Shown here one piece after another: positions 54,286 to 62,561 of a stretch of 64,000 bases of DNA. Every line of letters begins with the position of its first letter. Within the stretch, counting starts at the first letter, position 1. Position numbers and translations under genes: made by a program. This DNA is from Bacillota bacterium (GTDB lineage Bacteria; Bacillota; Clostridia; Christensenellales; UBA1242), in assembly GCA_009784555.1 (NCBI GenBank), contig WRBO01000003.1, forward strand, positions 1-64,000, read 5' to 3'. The notes below the pieces were generated by a model. That model saw only the letters and a program-made list of their open reading frames with translations. It had not been told where the DNA came from and did not search any database.

Positions 54286-54834
54286 ATGAAGAAAAACCCC
54301 TGCACAATAATCGTGGTTCGTCACGCTCAAACGGATGGAAATTTACAAAGGCGTGTTTTCGGTAATGTGGAGTTGCCGATTAACGAGGCAGGGCGAACCC
54401 AGGCAGAGGGGCTGCGGGCGGTCTTGTCTGGCCGTACGGTGGATGTGTGTGTATCATCTCCTATGAACAGGTGTCTTGAAACGGCCGAGATTTTGTGGAA
54501 TGGGGCTATCCTTGTCGATGAACGTCTGACCGAGCGTGGTTACGGCGAAAAGGAAGGTGCCTCCTTTGATGAAGTCGACTACCTGCGATTTTGGAATCTG
54601 AACAACGAAATCATGTATGATGGGGCCGAAGCTCTGACCGCCATTCGCGCACGGGTAGAGGATTTCCTGCGCGACATGGCCGAAAGCCATGCGGGCAAAA
54701 CGGTCATGGTGATAACTCACGGCAGTGTAGCTCGCACGATGCGTGGTGTCATAGCGGGCCAGGATTTCGACGGCAACTATGCGGTGTTGCCGCGTGTGGG
54801 TAATTGCGAGGTTCTAGAGTTCTCGGTGGGGTGA
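54286..54834 (+). CDS. Histidine phosphatase (phosphoglycerate mutase-like)
   Basis: 182 residues. VVRHAQTDGNLQRRVFGN holds the phospho-histidine (His13) in the RHxxT motif; SSPMNRCLETAEI and MVITHGSVAR supply the second His. GGAGGAG ribosome binding site. Substrate unknown; small members act on phosphoglycerate, alpha-ribazole phosphate or others. Confidence 0.88.
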   Translation: MKKNPCTIIVVRHAQTDGNLQRRVFGNVELPINEAGRTQAEGLRAVLSGRTVDVCVSSPMNRCLETAEILWNGAILVDERLTERGYGEKEGASFDEVDYLRFWNLNNEIMYDGAEALTAIRARVEDFLRDMAESHAGKTVMVITHGSVARTMRGVIAGQDFDGNYAVLPRVGNCEVLEFSVG

Positions 54835-54839
54835 TTTGC

Positions 54840-54869
54840 TTGTCTGTGGGTGTTCGTGTGTGCTAGGCT
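54840..54869 (+). promoter_or_regulatory. Promoter of a leaderless HAD gene
   Basis: TTGTCT (54840-54845), 18-bp spacer, TGC-TAGGCT (TAGGCT 54864-54869), six bases before ATG 54876. Confidence 0.6.
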
Positions 54870-54875
54870 CGTTCT

Positions 54876-55598
54876 ATGGAAAAGAAGTCATTGCCTGACC
54901 TTGGGCGTTACAAGGCCTTTTTGTTTGACTTGGACGGGACGCTGGTGGATTCCTTGGGCGTGTGGATGGAGGCGTATTCGGAATACCTGCGCCGCCATGG
55001 AAAGGTTCCGTGTTCACCGGCCGACCTTCATGCTGAAATAGGCGGGTTTTTTGCCAAGGCCGATGGGGCGGTAAATATGAACGAGGTGCATATGGCGCAC
55101 CTGAACGAGGCTTACGGGATAAAGGGCTTGAGCGGGGCAGAGTCTCTGGCCCAACGTGACGCAATTCTGGCCGAACTCTATATGGATGTTCGGTTTGGGG
55201 TGGGTGTTGCTGAATTCTTGCGGCATTGGCAAGGTGTGGGACGGAAGATGGCGCTCGTAACCCTGTCCCCGCGATTTGTCATAGATATATGTTCGAATAA
55301 AAATCCGCACATGATGTCCGAGGTTATACTAAATGATGTTTTCGGCGAATTTGTGTTCAGCTCCGATGACGGCTTCCGGAAAAAACCACATCCGGACGGT
55401 TTCTTACTCGCGGCAAAACGTCTGGGGATAGAGCCAGGCGAGTGTCTGGTTTTCGAGGATGCGATTTATGGCGTGCGTTCTGGCGTGGCCGCTGGGATGG
55501 ACGTTTGTGTCATTCGCGAACGGCACAGCGCGGGGCAGCGTACAGAGATTGATGCCCAGGCCACGTATATCATCGATTCGTTTGTGGATATCTTGTAG
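54876..55598 (+). CDS. HAD hydrolase, beta-phosphoglucomutase-like
   Basis: 240 residues. HAD motif I FLFDLDGTLVD (Asp18, Asp20), motif II-like VTLSP, motif III Lys in FRKKPHPDGF, motif IV VFEDAIYG. The cap domain is the helical C1 type of the phosphatase/mutase group. Substrate not predictable. Probably leaderless. Confidence 0.87.
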   Translation: MEKKSLPDLGRYKAFLFDLDGTLVDSLGVWMEAYSEYLRRHGKVPCSPADLHAEIGGFFAKADGAVNMNEVHMAHLNEAYGIKGLSGAESLAQRDAILAELYMDVRFGVGVAEFLRHWQGVGRKMALVTLSPRFVIDICSNKNPHMMSEVILNDVFGEFVFSSDDGFRKKPHPDGFLLAAKRLGIEPGECLVFEDAIYGVRSGVAAGMDVCVIRERHSAGQRTEIDAQATYIIDSFVDIL

Positions 55599-55611
55599 GT
55601 GTGTCACGCAT

Positions 55612-55630
55612 ACATACAAGATATTGTGGT
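55612..55630 (+). repeat. ATATTGTGG motif, copy 5 (before recN)
   Basis: ACATACAAGATATTGTGGT, with CAC/GTG arms around it. Confidence 0.5.
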
Positions 55631-55691
55631 GTGTGAGATATCAGTGCAGTTTGCCGTGGCATTGTATGTATTTGTCTGTTGCTATTTGATA

Positions 55692-55700
55692 TGGTACAAT
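55692..55700 (+). promoter_or_regulatory. Extended -10 giving a leaderless recN mRNA
   Basis: TGG-TACAAT (TACAAT 55695-55700), eight bases before ATG 55709. Confidence 0.5.
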
Positions 55701-55708
55701 ATGACATT

Positions 55709-57328
55709 ATGTTGCAGAGTTTGCGAATCCAAAACGTCGCACTTGTCGAATCGGCCGAAATTGAATTTGGCCCCCAATTTAATGTCCTGACTGGGGAAAC
55801 GGGGGCGGGAAAGAGTATAATTCTGGGCAGCCTGAACTTTATCCTCGGCGAAAAGCTGGGTAAAAGCATGGTGCGCAGCGGGGCGGCATCGGCTCGTGTT
55901 GATGCGGTCTTTTCTGCCGATGACGCTTTACTGGTGGAAATTTCCACTGCCTGTGGCATTGATTCGGATGACGGGGTGGTTATTTTATCGCGAACTATGA
56001 AATCGGATGGAAAGGGCGAGTGCCGCATAAACGGCTCGGTCGTTACGGCGGCAATGTTGCGGGAAATTGCGGGTATGCTCGTTCACATTCACGGTCAACA
56101 CGATACCGAGGTTCTTCTCAAGCCCCGAAACCACATTGATATCTTGGACGATTTCGGCGCAAAGGAAATTCGACCCTTGCTCACGGCCTATAAACATGAA
56201 TATGACGAATGGCGCGCACTGGAAAAACGGCTTAAATCCTTGGGCGGGGACGAATCGGAACGTGCGCGGTTGGTCGACTTGTACCAATTCCAAATTCGGG
56301 AAATTGAACTGGCTGACTTACAAATGGGGGAGGACGAAGCCCTCGCCGAAAAAAAGGTCACAATGCAAAATTTTGAAAAAATTTCGACCAACTTGGCCCA
56401 AGGTGTCGCGTATCTGGCGGGTGACGACGGCGGGGCGGTGTCCCTATTCAAACGGGCCCTGTCCGCACTTGGCTCTGTCTCTGGCTTTGACGAACGCCTT
56501 GGTAAAATCTACGACAGGGCGGTGGAAGCAGGCTACGCACTCGGCGAGGTCGAAGACGAACTTCAAGGCTACTTGGATGATATGGAATTTGACGAGGAGG
56601 AATTTGCACGTGTCGATAAACGCCTGGACGAGATAAAAGCCTTGCGCAGGAAGTACGGCGGCAGCGTCGACGAAGTACTGCGATTCCTGGCCGATGCACG
56701 CACAAAACTGGACGCATTGTTAAACAGCGAAAGAGACATCACAGAGGTGCAAAACGCAATACAGGCCAAATTACGGCGTCTAGAGGCATGTGCTGCGGAA
56801 CTTTCGGCCGCGCGCTGTGCCCAATCTGACAAAATGCGGGCAAAAATTGTTGCTGAACTCGCCGACTTGGGCATGCCATCCTGTACGTTTGCGGTCGATT
56901 TTCGGGATGTGTCTCCACGCGCTGACGGAACGGACGATATGGAATTTATGTTTAGTGCTAACGCGGGCGAACCATTGCGACCCCTGGCAACAATCATCAG
57001 CGGCGGGGAAATGAGTCGCTTCATGCTGGCCCTGAAATCCATCACCTACGGTGTGGGCGAGGGCGGCGTGCACAAGGTCGGTACGGTCGTATTCGATGAA
57101 ATTGATACTGGCATAGGGGGAATGATGGGGCACAAACTGGCCGAGAAAATGTCAACGCTCTCCCAAAACTGCCAAATCATATGTGTAACGCACTTGGCAC
57201 AAATTGCCGCGGTTGCGAATAATCACTTCTTAATACAAAAGTGTGAACAGGGCGGGCGTACCGCAACGAATGTATTTCCGCTGGATTCCGACGGACGGGC
57301 GGCCGAAATCGCACGTATGCGGGGCTAG
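55709..57328 (+). CDS. recN: DNA repair protein RecN
   Basis: 539 residues, SMC-like. MLQSLRIQNVALVESAEIEF start, Walker A GETGAGKS (29-36), HIHGQHD-type loop, coiled-coil arms, ABC signature SGGEMSR and Walker B VVFDEIDTGIGG. Holds double-strand-break ends. An in-frame ATG 30 bases upstream is within the promoter, so 55709 is used. The neighbours ispA, dxs, tlyA and argR often found between xseB and recN are absent. Confidence 0.95.
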   Translation: MLQSLRIQNVALVESAEIEFGPQFNVLTGETGAGKSIILGSLNFILGEKLGKSMVRSGAASARVDAVFSADDALLVEISTACGIDSDDGVVILSRTMKSDGKGECRINGSVVTAAMLREIAGMLVHIHGQHDTEVLLKPRNHIDILDDFGAKEIRPLLTAYKHEYDEWRALEKRLKSLGGDESERARLVDLYQFQIREIELADLQMGEDEALAEKKVTMQNFEKISTNLAQGVAYLAGDDGGAVSLFKRALSALGSVSGFDERLGKIYDRAVEAGYALGEVEDELQGYLDDMEFDEEEFARVDKRLDEIKALRRKYGGSVDEVLRFLADARTKLDALLNSERDITEVQNAIQAKLRRLEACAAELSAARCAQSDKMRAKIVAELADLGMPSCTFAVDFRDVSPRADGTDDMEFMFSANAGEPLRPLATIISGGEMSRFMLALKSITYGVGEGGVHKVGTVVFDEIDTGIGGMMGHKLAEKMSTLSQNCQIICVTHLAQIAAVANNHFLIQKCEQGGRTATNVFPLDSDGRAAEIARMRG

Positions 57329-57365
57329 TATGTCATGCATACCATGGGGACATGCACCAAATCTA

Positions 57366-57395
57366 TTGACGAATGTGTGGCAAATTGTATATATT
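57366..57395 (+). promoter_or_regulatory. Promoter of the ABC exporter operon
   Basis: TTGACG (57366-57371), 18-bp spacer, TATATT (57390-57395), then a leader with GGAGGA before ATG 57437. Confidence 0.7.
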
Positions 57396-57436
57396 ATGTA
57401 GCGTTCTTATAGGTTGAAATCGGAGGATAGATAGTA

Positions 57437-59275
57437 ATGTTAAAGTTGTTCTTGCTGTTCTCGGCACGCGACTGGGTGCTTTTTTTTATCGCCTTGGTCT
57501 TTATTGTTGCTGGGGTATGGATGGCCTTGGCTGTGCCGGAATACCTTATGGAAATCACCGACTTGGTGACCAACCCACACAGGGACGGTACAATAGGCGA
57601 TGTCTGGGTCCAGGGCGGCTATATGTTCGCTTTCGCTATTGGGGGGATGATTACATCTATCATTGTGGCATGGATTGGGGCGACAATCTCGGCAAACCAT
57701 GCGGCGCGTATACGTCATACGATATTTAATCGTGTGGGGGATTTCTCTACCGCCGAAATGAAACGGTTTTCGGTACCCAGTTTAATTACCCGCAGCACCA
57801 ATGACGTGGTCCAGGTTCGTATGTTCACCGCCATGGCAATCCAAGTTCTGATACAGGCCCCAATCCTCGCAATATGGGCAACCATGCGAATTTTGGATAC
57901 ATCGTGGGAACTATCGGTTGTAACATTTATCGCGGTCGGTGCACTTTTGGTTATCCTGACCGTCTTGATATTCCTTGTTATGCCGCGGTTCAACCGTATC
58001 CAAAAACTGACCGACCAATTAAACCTGGTCACGCGCGAAAATATCAGCGGCCTGCGTGTCGTCCGTGCCTATAACGCCGAGGAATTTGAACAAAAGAAAT
58101 TCAGCGACGCTAACACAACCCTCATGCGAAACAACTTATTCGTGAACAGGGCAATGGCCGTGTTCTGGCCCTTCCTTACATTACTTATGTCCGCGATGAG
58201 CGCGGCAATCTACTGGGTAGGCAGCTGGGTCATAACCACGGGCCGTACGGACGACCCAATCGGGTTCTTTGGTCATATGATGGTCTTCGGCCAATACAGC
58301 ATGATGATACTCTTCAGCTTCATTATGCTAATCATGGTCTTTGTAATGTTCCCGCGCACGCTCGTCTCCGCACGCCGTATTATGGAGGTCATCAGCACCG
58401 AATCAACCGTCATGGGCGGGGAAACGGTTATCGAACCCGCAAACCTGGCTGGCGGTATTGTTATGCGTGACGTAAACTTCCGTTATCCGGGGGCCGAGGG
58501 CAATGTTCTGTCCGACATATCATTGGAAATCAAACCTGGCGAAACTGTGGCCTTTATCGGCGGTACGGGTTGCGGGAAAAGCACCCTCGTCGGCCTCGTC
58601 CCGCGAATATATGACGCAACGGACGGCTCGGTTCAAATCGGCGGAACATGCATTGGCGATATGACCCTGGAACAATTGAACAGCATCGTCGGTTATGTCC
58701 CTCAACGTGCGGTCATATTCAAAGGAACAATCAAATCCAACGTCGCGTTCGGCGAGGGACTTAACGGTGCGCCAACCGACGACGATGTTGTGGTGGCCCT
58801 GAAAACCGCCCAGGCATGGGAATTCGTTTCCGAATTGGAACGGGGTATTGAATCGGATGTCGCACAAAAAGGCAGTAATTTAAGTGGAGGTCAAAAACAA
58901 AGACTCTCTATCGCCCGTGTAATCGCACGCCGTCCAAAGATATTTATCTTTGATGATACGTTCAGTGCCCTTGACTATAAAACGGATAGAGAGTTACGCA
59001 GGGCGTTAAAAGAGGAAACCTCGGGCGCAACCGTCTTGATTGTGGCGCAACGAATTGGCACAATCAAAAACGCGGACAGGATATACGTAATGGACAAAGG
59101 TCGTATCGTCGGCTCGGGAACGCATGACGAATTAATGAAATCAAACGAGGTCTATCAACAAATCGCCCAAAGCCAATTAAGTAAAGAAGAGCTAGAAGGT
59201 GGAGAGGCAAGGCCTCTGCCCGCAAAAAAGCCAAAACTGCCAGCGGAGGCACTCCGCAAAGGGGGTAAGAAATAA
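57437..59275 (+). CDS. Heterodimeric ABC exporter subunit with degenerate Walker B
   Basis: 612 residues: six TMs (1-320) and a nucleotide-binding domain. Walker A GGTGCGKST (about 375-383), intact signature LSGGQKQR (about 482), Walker B IFIFDDTFSALD where Asp replaces the catalytic Glu. This pattern marks the partner of a heterodimeric type IV exporter, providing the good signature for the other half. Substrate may be a drug, lipid or peptide. Overlaps the next gene by one base (TAATG). Confidence 0.92.
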   Translation: MLKLFLLFSARDWVLFFIALVFIVAGVWMALAVPEYLMEITDLVTNPHRDGTIGDVWVQGGYMFAFAIGGMITSIIVAWIGATISANHAARIRHTIFNRVGDFSTAEMKRFSVPSLITRSTNDVVQVRMFTAMAIQVLIQAPILAIWATMRILDTSWELSVVTFIAVGALLVILTVLIFLVMPRFNRIQKLTDQLNLVTRENISGLRVVRAYNAEEFEQKKFSDANTTLMRNNLFVNRAMAVFWPFLTLLMSAMSAAIYWVGSWVITTGRTDDPIGFFGHMMVFGQYSMMILFSFIMLIMVFVMFPRTLVSARRIMEVISTESTVMGGETVIEPANLAGGIVMRDVNFRYPGAEGNVLSDISLEIKPGETVAFIGGTGCGKSTLVGLVPRIYDATDGSVQIGGTCIGDMTLEQLNSIVGYVPQRAVIFKGTIKSNVAFGEGLNGAPTDDDVVVALKTAQAWEFVSELERGIESDVAQKGSNLSGGQKQRLSIARVIARRPKIFIFDDTFSALDYKTDRELRRALKEETSGATVLIVAQRIGTIKNADRIYVMDKGRIVGSGTHDELMKSNEVYQQIAQSQLSKEELEGGEARPLPAKKPKLPAEALRKGGKK

Positions 59276-61089
59276 TGGAAGAAGTAAAACAAGAAACAAC
59301 CCCAGAAGTGGAAAAGAAAGATGAAGCAACGCCAGAAGCCCAAGAGGGCAAGGCAAAGAACTTTCGGGCGGCATGGGGGCGTCTGTTGCGTTTTTGTAAA
59401 CCTTGGACGGTTCCAATCATCATCGCCGTGGTTTTGGCCGCGGGCGGTGTTGTGATACGTCTGGTCGGTGTTGACCAGGTCGGCTCGATGGTTGAATACA
59501 TCATTGCGGGCGACCATGATTCGGTGGTGCGGATTGGAACATTGCTGGCAATCCTTTTTGGTATTATGTTCGTCATGATGTATGCGGGGGATTTCACGAC
59601 CGTGTCGGTGGTGCAAAAGGTCGCGTATGCATTACGTAAGCGCATCAGCGGCAAGATAAACAAAATCCCGTTATCGTATTATGACAAATCATCTACGGGT
59701 GATGTGTTGTCGCGTGTTACGAATGACGTGACGACCCTGGAAACATCATTGAATTTCAGCATCAGCACCCTGGTCGCCAGTGGCACCATGATTATCGGTG
59801 CGGCGGCGTTCATGTTTTGGACGAACTGGATTTTGGCATTGGTGGCAATAGGCAGCAGCTTCATCGGCTTTATCATCATGGGTATGGTAATGGCACGAAG
59901 TCAAAAGCACTTTACGGCCCAACAAAAGCGCATAGGCGACCTGAACGGTCATATCGAGGAATATTACACAGGGCACCAGGTAATGAAGACGTCCAACGCG
60001 CGCGGCGTGGTGGGTCGGGAATTTGACGAACTGAACGACAAATTAAAGAGCAGTGACAAGAACGCGCAATATTACGGCGGATTGGTCATGCCGATTATGG
60101 GCGCGATAGGTGACCTTGGGTTTATCGCCGTGTGTGTGGTCGGCGGGGTGTTGGCGTTCAACGGAACAATCGGTTTTGGTGTGGTCGCGGCGTTCATGTT
60201 ATATGTAAACATGTTTACATATCCATTGGCGGAAATTGCCCAGGCCGCGCAACACATGCAAATGGCGGCGGCCAGTTCCGAACGCGTGTTTGAATTTTTG
60301 GACGAAGAGGAATTGACGGACGAATCGGAATTAACGGGCAAGGTCGATGACATTCGCGGCCGCGTGGAATTTATCGATGTCAAGTTTGGATACAAAAAGG
60401 ACGAGCCAATCATAAAGGGTTTCAACATCGACATACCCGCGGGTTCGCGTGTTGCGATTGTTGGGCCGACGGGTGCGGGCAAGACGACGATGGTCAACCT
60501 GTTGATGAAATTTTACGAGGCCGACAGCGGTCAAATAAAGGTCGACGGCGTGTGCCTGTCGGACATGCGGCGTGCGGATGTGTCGGCCTTGTTTGGAATG
60601 GTGTTACAGGACACGTGGCTGTTCGAGGGAACCATTCGCCAAAACTTGCTTTATAATATGAACTTGCCCGAGGGGCAAGAGCAGGAGATTATCGACCGTG
60701 CCTGTGCCGCGGCGGGGGTTGACCATTTCATCCGAACATTGCCGGATGGTTATGAGACCATGTTGGGTGAAAAGGAATCGGTAAGTGATGGGGAGAAGCA
60801 ATTGCTGACGATTGCGCGTGCGTTTATAAAGGACGCGCCGTTGTTGATACTGGACGAGGCTACGTCTTCTGTTGACACACGGACAGAGGTTTTAATTCAA
60901 GAGGCCATGGACAGGTTGTCAAAGGGGCACACGTCGTTCATCATTGCACACCGATTGTCCACCATTAAAAATGCGGACATTATTTTGGTAATGCAAAGCG
61001 GCGATATTGTTGAACGCGGTACGCATGACCAGTTACTGGCCAAAAACGGCGTATATGCCGAATTGTACAACTCACAGTTCGCGGCATAA
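59275..61089 (+). CDS. Heterodimeric ABC exporter subunit with catalytic Glu
   Basis: 604 residues. TMs at about 40-320, Walker A GPTGAGKTT (about 396-404), degenerate signature VSDGEKQL (about 503), Walker B LLILDEATSSVD with the catalytic Glu. Complementary to the upstream subunit: one active and one inactive ATP site, as in BmrCD-type transporters. An acidic, disordered 30-residue N-terminus is added. Ends just before poly-C element 3. Confidence 0.92.
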   Translation: MEEVKQETTPEVEKKDEATPEAQEGKAKNFRAAWGRLLRFCKPWTVPIIIAVVLAAGGVVIRLVGVDQVGSMVEYIIAGDHDSVVRIGTLLAILFGIMFVMMYAGDFTTVSVVQKVAYALRKRISGKINKIPLSYYDKSSTGDVLSRVTNDVTTLETSLNFSISTLVASGTMIIGAAAFMFWTNWILALVAIGSSFIGFIIMGMVMARSQKHFTAQQKRIGDLNGHIEEYYTGHQVMKTSNARGVVGREFDELNDKLKSSDKNAQYYGGLVMPIMGAIGDLGFIAVCVVGGVLAFNGTIGFGVVAAFMLYVNMFTYPLAEIAQAAQHMQMAAASSERVFEFLDEEELTDESELTGKVDDIRGRVEFIDVKFGYKKDEPIIKGFNIDIPAGSRVAIVGPTGAGKTTMVNLLMKFYEADSGQIKVDGVCLSDMRRADVSALFGMVLQDTWLFEGTIRQNLLYNMNLPEGQEQEIIDRACAAAGVDHFIRTLPDGYETMLGEKESVSDGEKQLLTIARAFIKDAPLLILDEATSSVDTRTEVLIQEAMDRLSKGHTSFIIAHRLSTIKNADIILVMQSGDIVERGTHDQLLAKNGVYAELYNSQFAA

Positions 61090-61091
61090 TT

Positions 61092-61504
61092 TTGTCAGCA
61101 AGCATCTTGACTATGCAAATTTCCATGTTACTGTAGGGTGCAAAGGCATCGGCTGCCTAGGCAAGGTCTTTCTTTCGTCTGCGGATAAATCAGATGTGTT
61201 ATATCCGCCAGATATGGGGGAGTCCTCGACGTACAGAAAGACTTGCCTGGCGCGCCTCGCCCTCGTCCATGTTTTTGGATGACTGAAAATTGAAAACTAA
61301 ATATTTAACACCGTTTAACATGCTTACCTCCAACTGGAGGACGGTTACGCTCGTAATTTCACCAAACCACGGACCACGTGTTATAAATGTGAACATAGTT
61401 CACGGATTAATGGAAAACCCCCCCCAACGGAAAATATAAAATGGAAAACCCCCCCCAAGCTTCGCTTCGGGCCAAACGCTGCTCTCGCGGCCTCGGCCCG
61501 AACT
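61092..61504 (+). ncRNA. Poly-C structured element 3 (candidate ncRNA)
   Basis: TTGTCA (61092), TTGACT (61107-61112), 16-bp spacer ending CATGT, TACTGT (61129-61134). CGGCTGCC follows, then AGGCAAGGTCTTTCT (61159-61173) pairs with AGAAAGACTTGCCT (61235-61248) apart from one bulged G; inside are TCTGCGGATA, TATCCGC (61202-61208) and AGTCCTCGA as in element 1; GGCGCGCCTCG; an extra stretch of about 150 nt not in element 1; C8 (61418-61425) and C8 (61449-61456) 23 nt apart; GGGCC..GGCCC hairpin; CGAACT (61499-61504). Located between two unrelated operons. Confidence 0.6.
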
Positions 61505-61544
61505 ATTACGAAGAAATTATCCCAAGGGCGACGTACACAACTTG

Positions 61545-61573
61545 TTGAAGTATTTGTGCAAATGTGCTATACT
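61545..61573 (+). promoter_or_regulatory. Promoter of the VTT-mgtE operon
   Basis: TTGAAG (61545-61550), 17-bp spacer, TGC-TATACT (61568-61573). Confidence 0.65.
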
Positions 61574-61604
61574 TTCTTCGTTTGAATATAATTGATATAC
61601 AGGG

Positions 61605-62561
61605 ATGGGTACAGCCATGAGTGAAGAAGTAAAAGACATCGTAACACCGCAAACGGACGACCAAAAGAAAGAGTCGATGATTTTGCGGTTGAAGGAAAAA
61701 ATCCGATTGGCTCGCCGTGAACAGATAAAGAAGTTGATTTTGGTTGCGTTTATGTTGGCGGGATTTACCGTTGGGATGGTGTTTGTTTTCCGCGCGTTTG
61801 GGATTAACATATTTGATGCCGAGAGCAGCGCACCAGGCAGTGGGGACAGCCGTTTCGCAACCCTGGCCATCCTGTTCATCGTTTTGTATTTTATCCAGGC
61901 CATGACGTTGAATTTAATCCCAGGGACAACAACGGTATTCGTCAGCGGTATTGCGTTCACGATGCTGGGCGGCCAGGATAACATATTCGCAATATACGGG
62001 GTGGTGGTTGCCGCCGTTCTGTTGGCATCTATTGGTTTGTATTTTTTGGGCAGATATGGCGGGCGAAAGTTGCTGTATTGGTTGTTCAGCAAGGATACAT
62101 TGGATAAGCGGTTAGATTGGTTTGCGCGTAATGGTTCGCGCGGTGTGCCGTGGCTGTTCCTTATCCCTATGTTCCCGACCGATCTGATGTGTGTGACATG
62201 TGGTGCCGCAAAGATGAAGTTTTGGCAATATGTATTAATCGTCTTTGTGTTCCGTCCGGTTGAAATTGCGTTGCTGTTGCTTTATCCGATTATCCTGGGT
62301 TCCGACGTGTTCCAACAAATGGATACCGTTACGCAAATCTTGGTCGTGAATGTGTTGCTTATAAACATCGTCCTGTTGATGGTTTACCACCGCACGATAT
62401 TGAATATCTTTAACAAAACATTCAACATTAAAAAACGTGAAGAACAGATGTTACATGCAATGATGGCCGCGGAACAAATGCGCGAAATGGAACAAGAGAG
62501 GGCAGAGCAACTTCGGAGGGAGGCAGATGAAACAAACAAAGAAACAAGCGGTGTTAAGTAA
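61605..62561 (+). CDS. VTT-domain (TVP38/TMEM64-type) membrane protein
   Basis: 318 residues, about six hydrophobic segments. Core of the VTT/DedA superfamily: NLIPGTTTVFVSGIAFTMLGG, then IGLYFLGRYGGRKLLYWLFSKD and RNGSRGVPWLFLIPMFPTDLMCVTCGAAKM. Some members are lipid scramblases or carrier-lipid flippases. Two possible starts: ATG 61605 or ATG 61617 (MSEEVKD), the second with a GGGATGG upstream. The charged C-terminal tail overlaps mgtE by 35 bases. Confidence 0.85.
   Translation: MGTAMSEEVKDIVTPQTDDQKKESMILRLKEKIRLARREQIKKLILVAFMLAGFTVGMVFVFRAFGINIFDAESSAPGSGDSRFATLAILFIVLYFIQAMTLNLIPGTTTVFVSGIAFTMLGGQDNIFAIYGVVVAAVLLASIGLYFLGRYGGRKLLYWLFSKDTLDKRLDWFARNGSRGVPWLFLIPMFPTDLMCVTCGAAKMKFWQYVLIVFVFRPVEIALLLLYPIILGSDVFQQMDTVTQILVVNVLLINIVLLMVYHRTILNIFNKTFNIKKREEQMLHAMMAAEQMREMEQERAEQLRREADETNKETSGVK

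Noticed and set aside
28163-61456. Retron, group II intron or tmRNA identity for the poly-C elements
   Set aside because: No reverse transcriptase, intron domain V or tRNA-like/tag parts are visible nearby.
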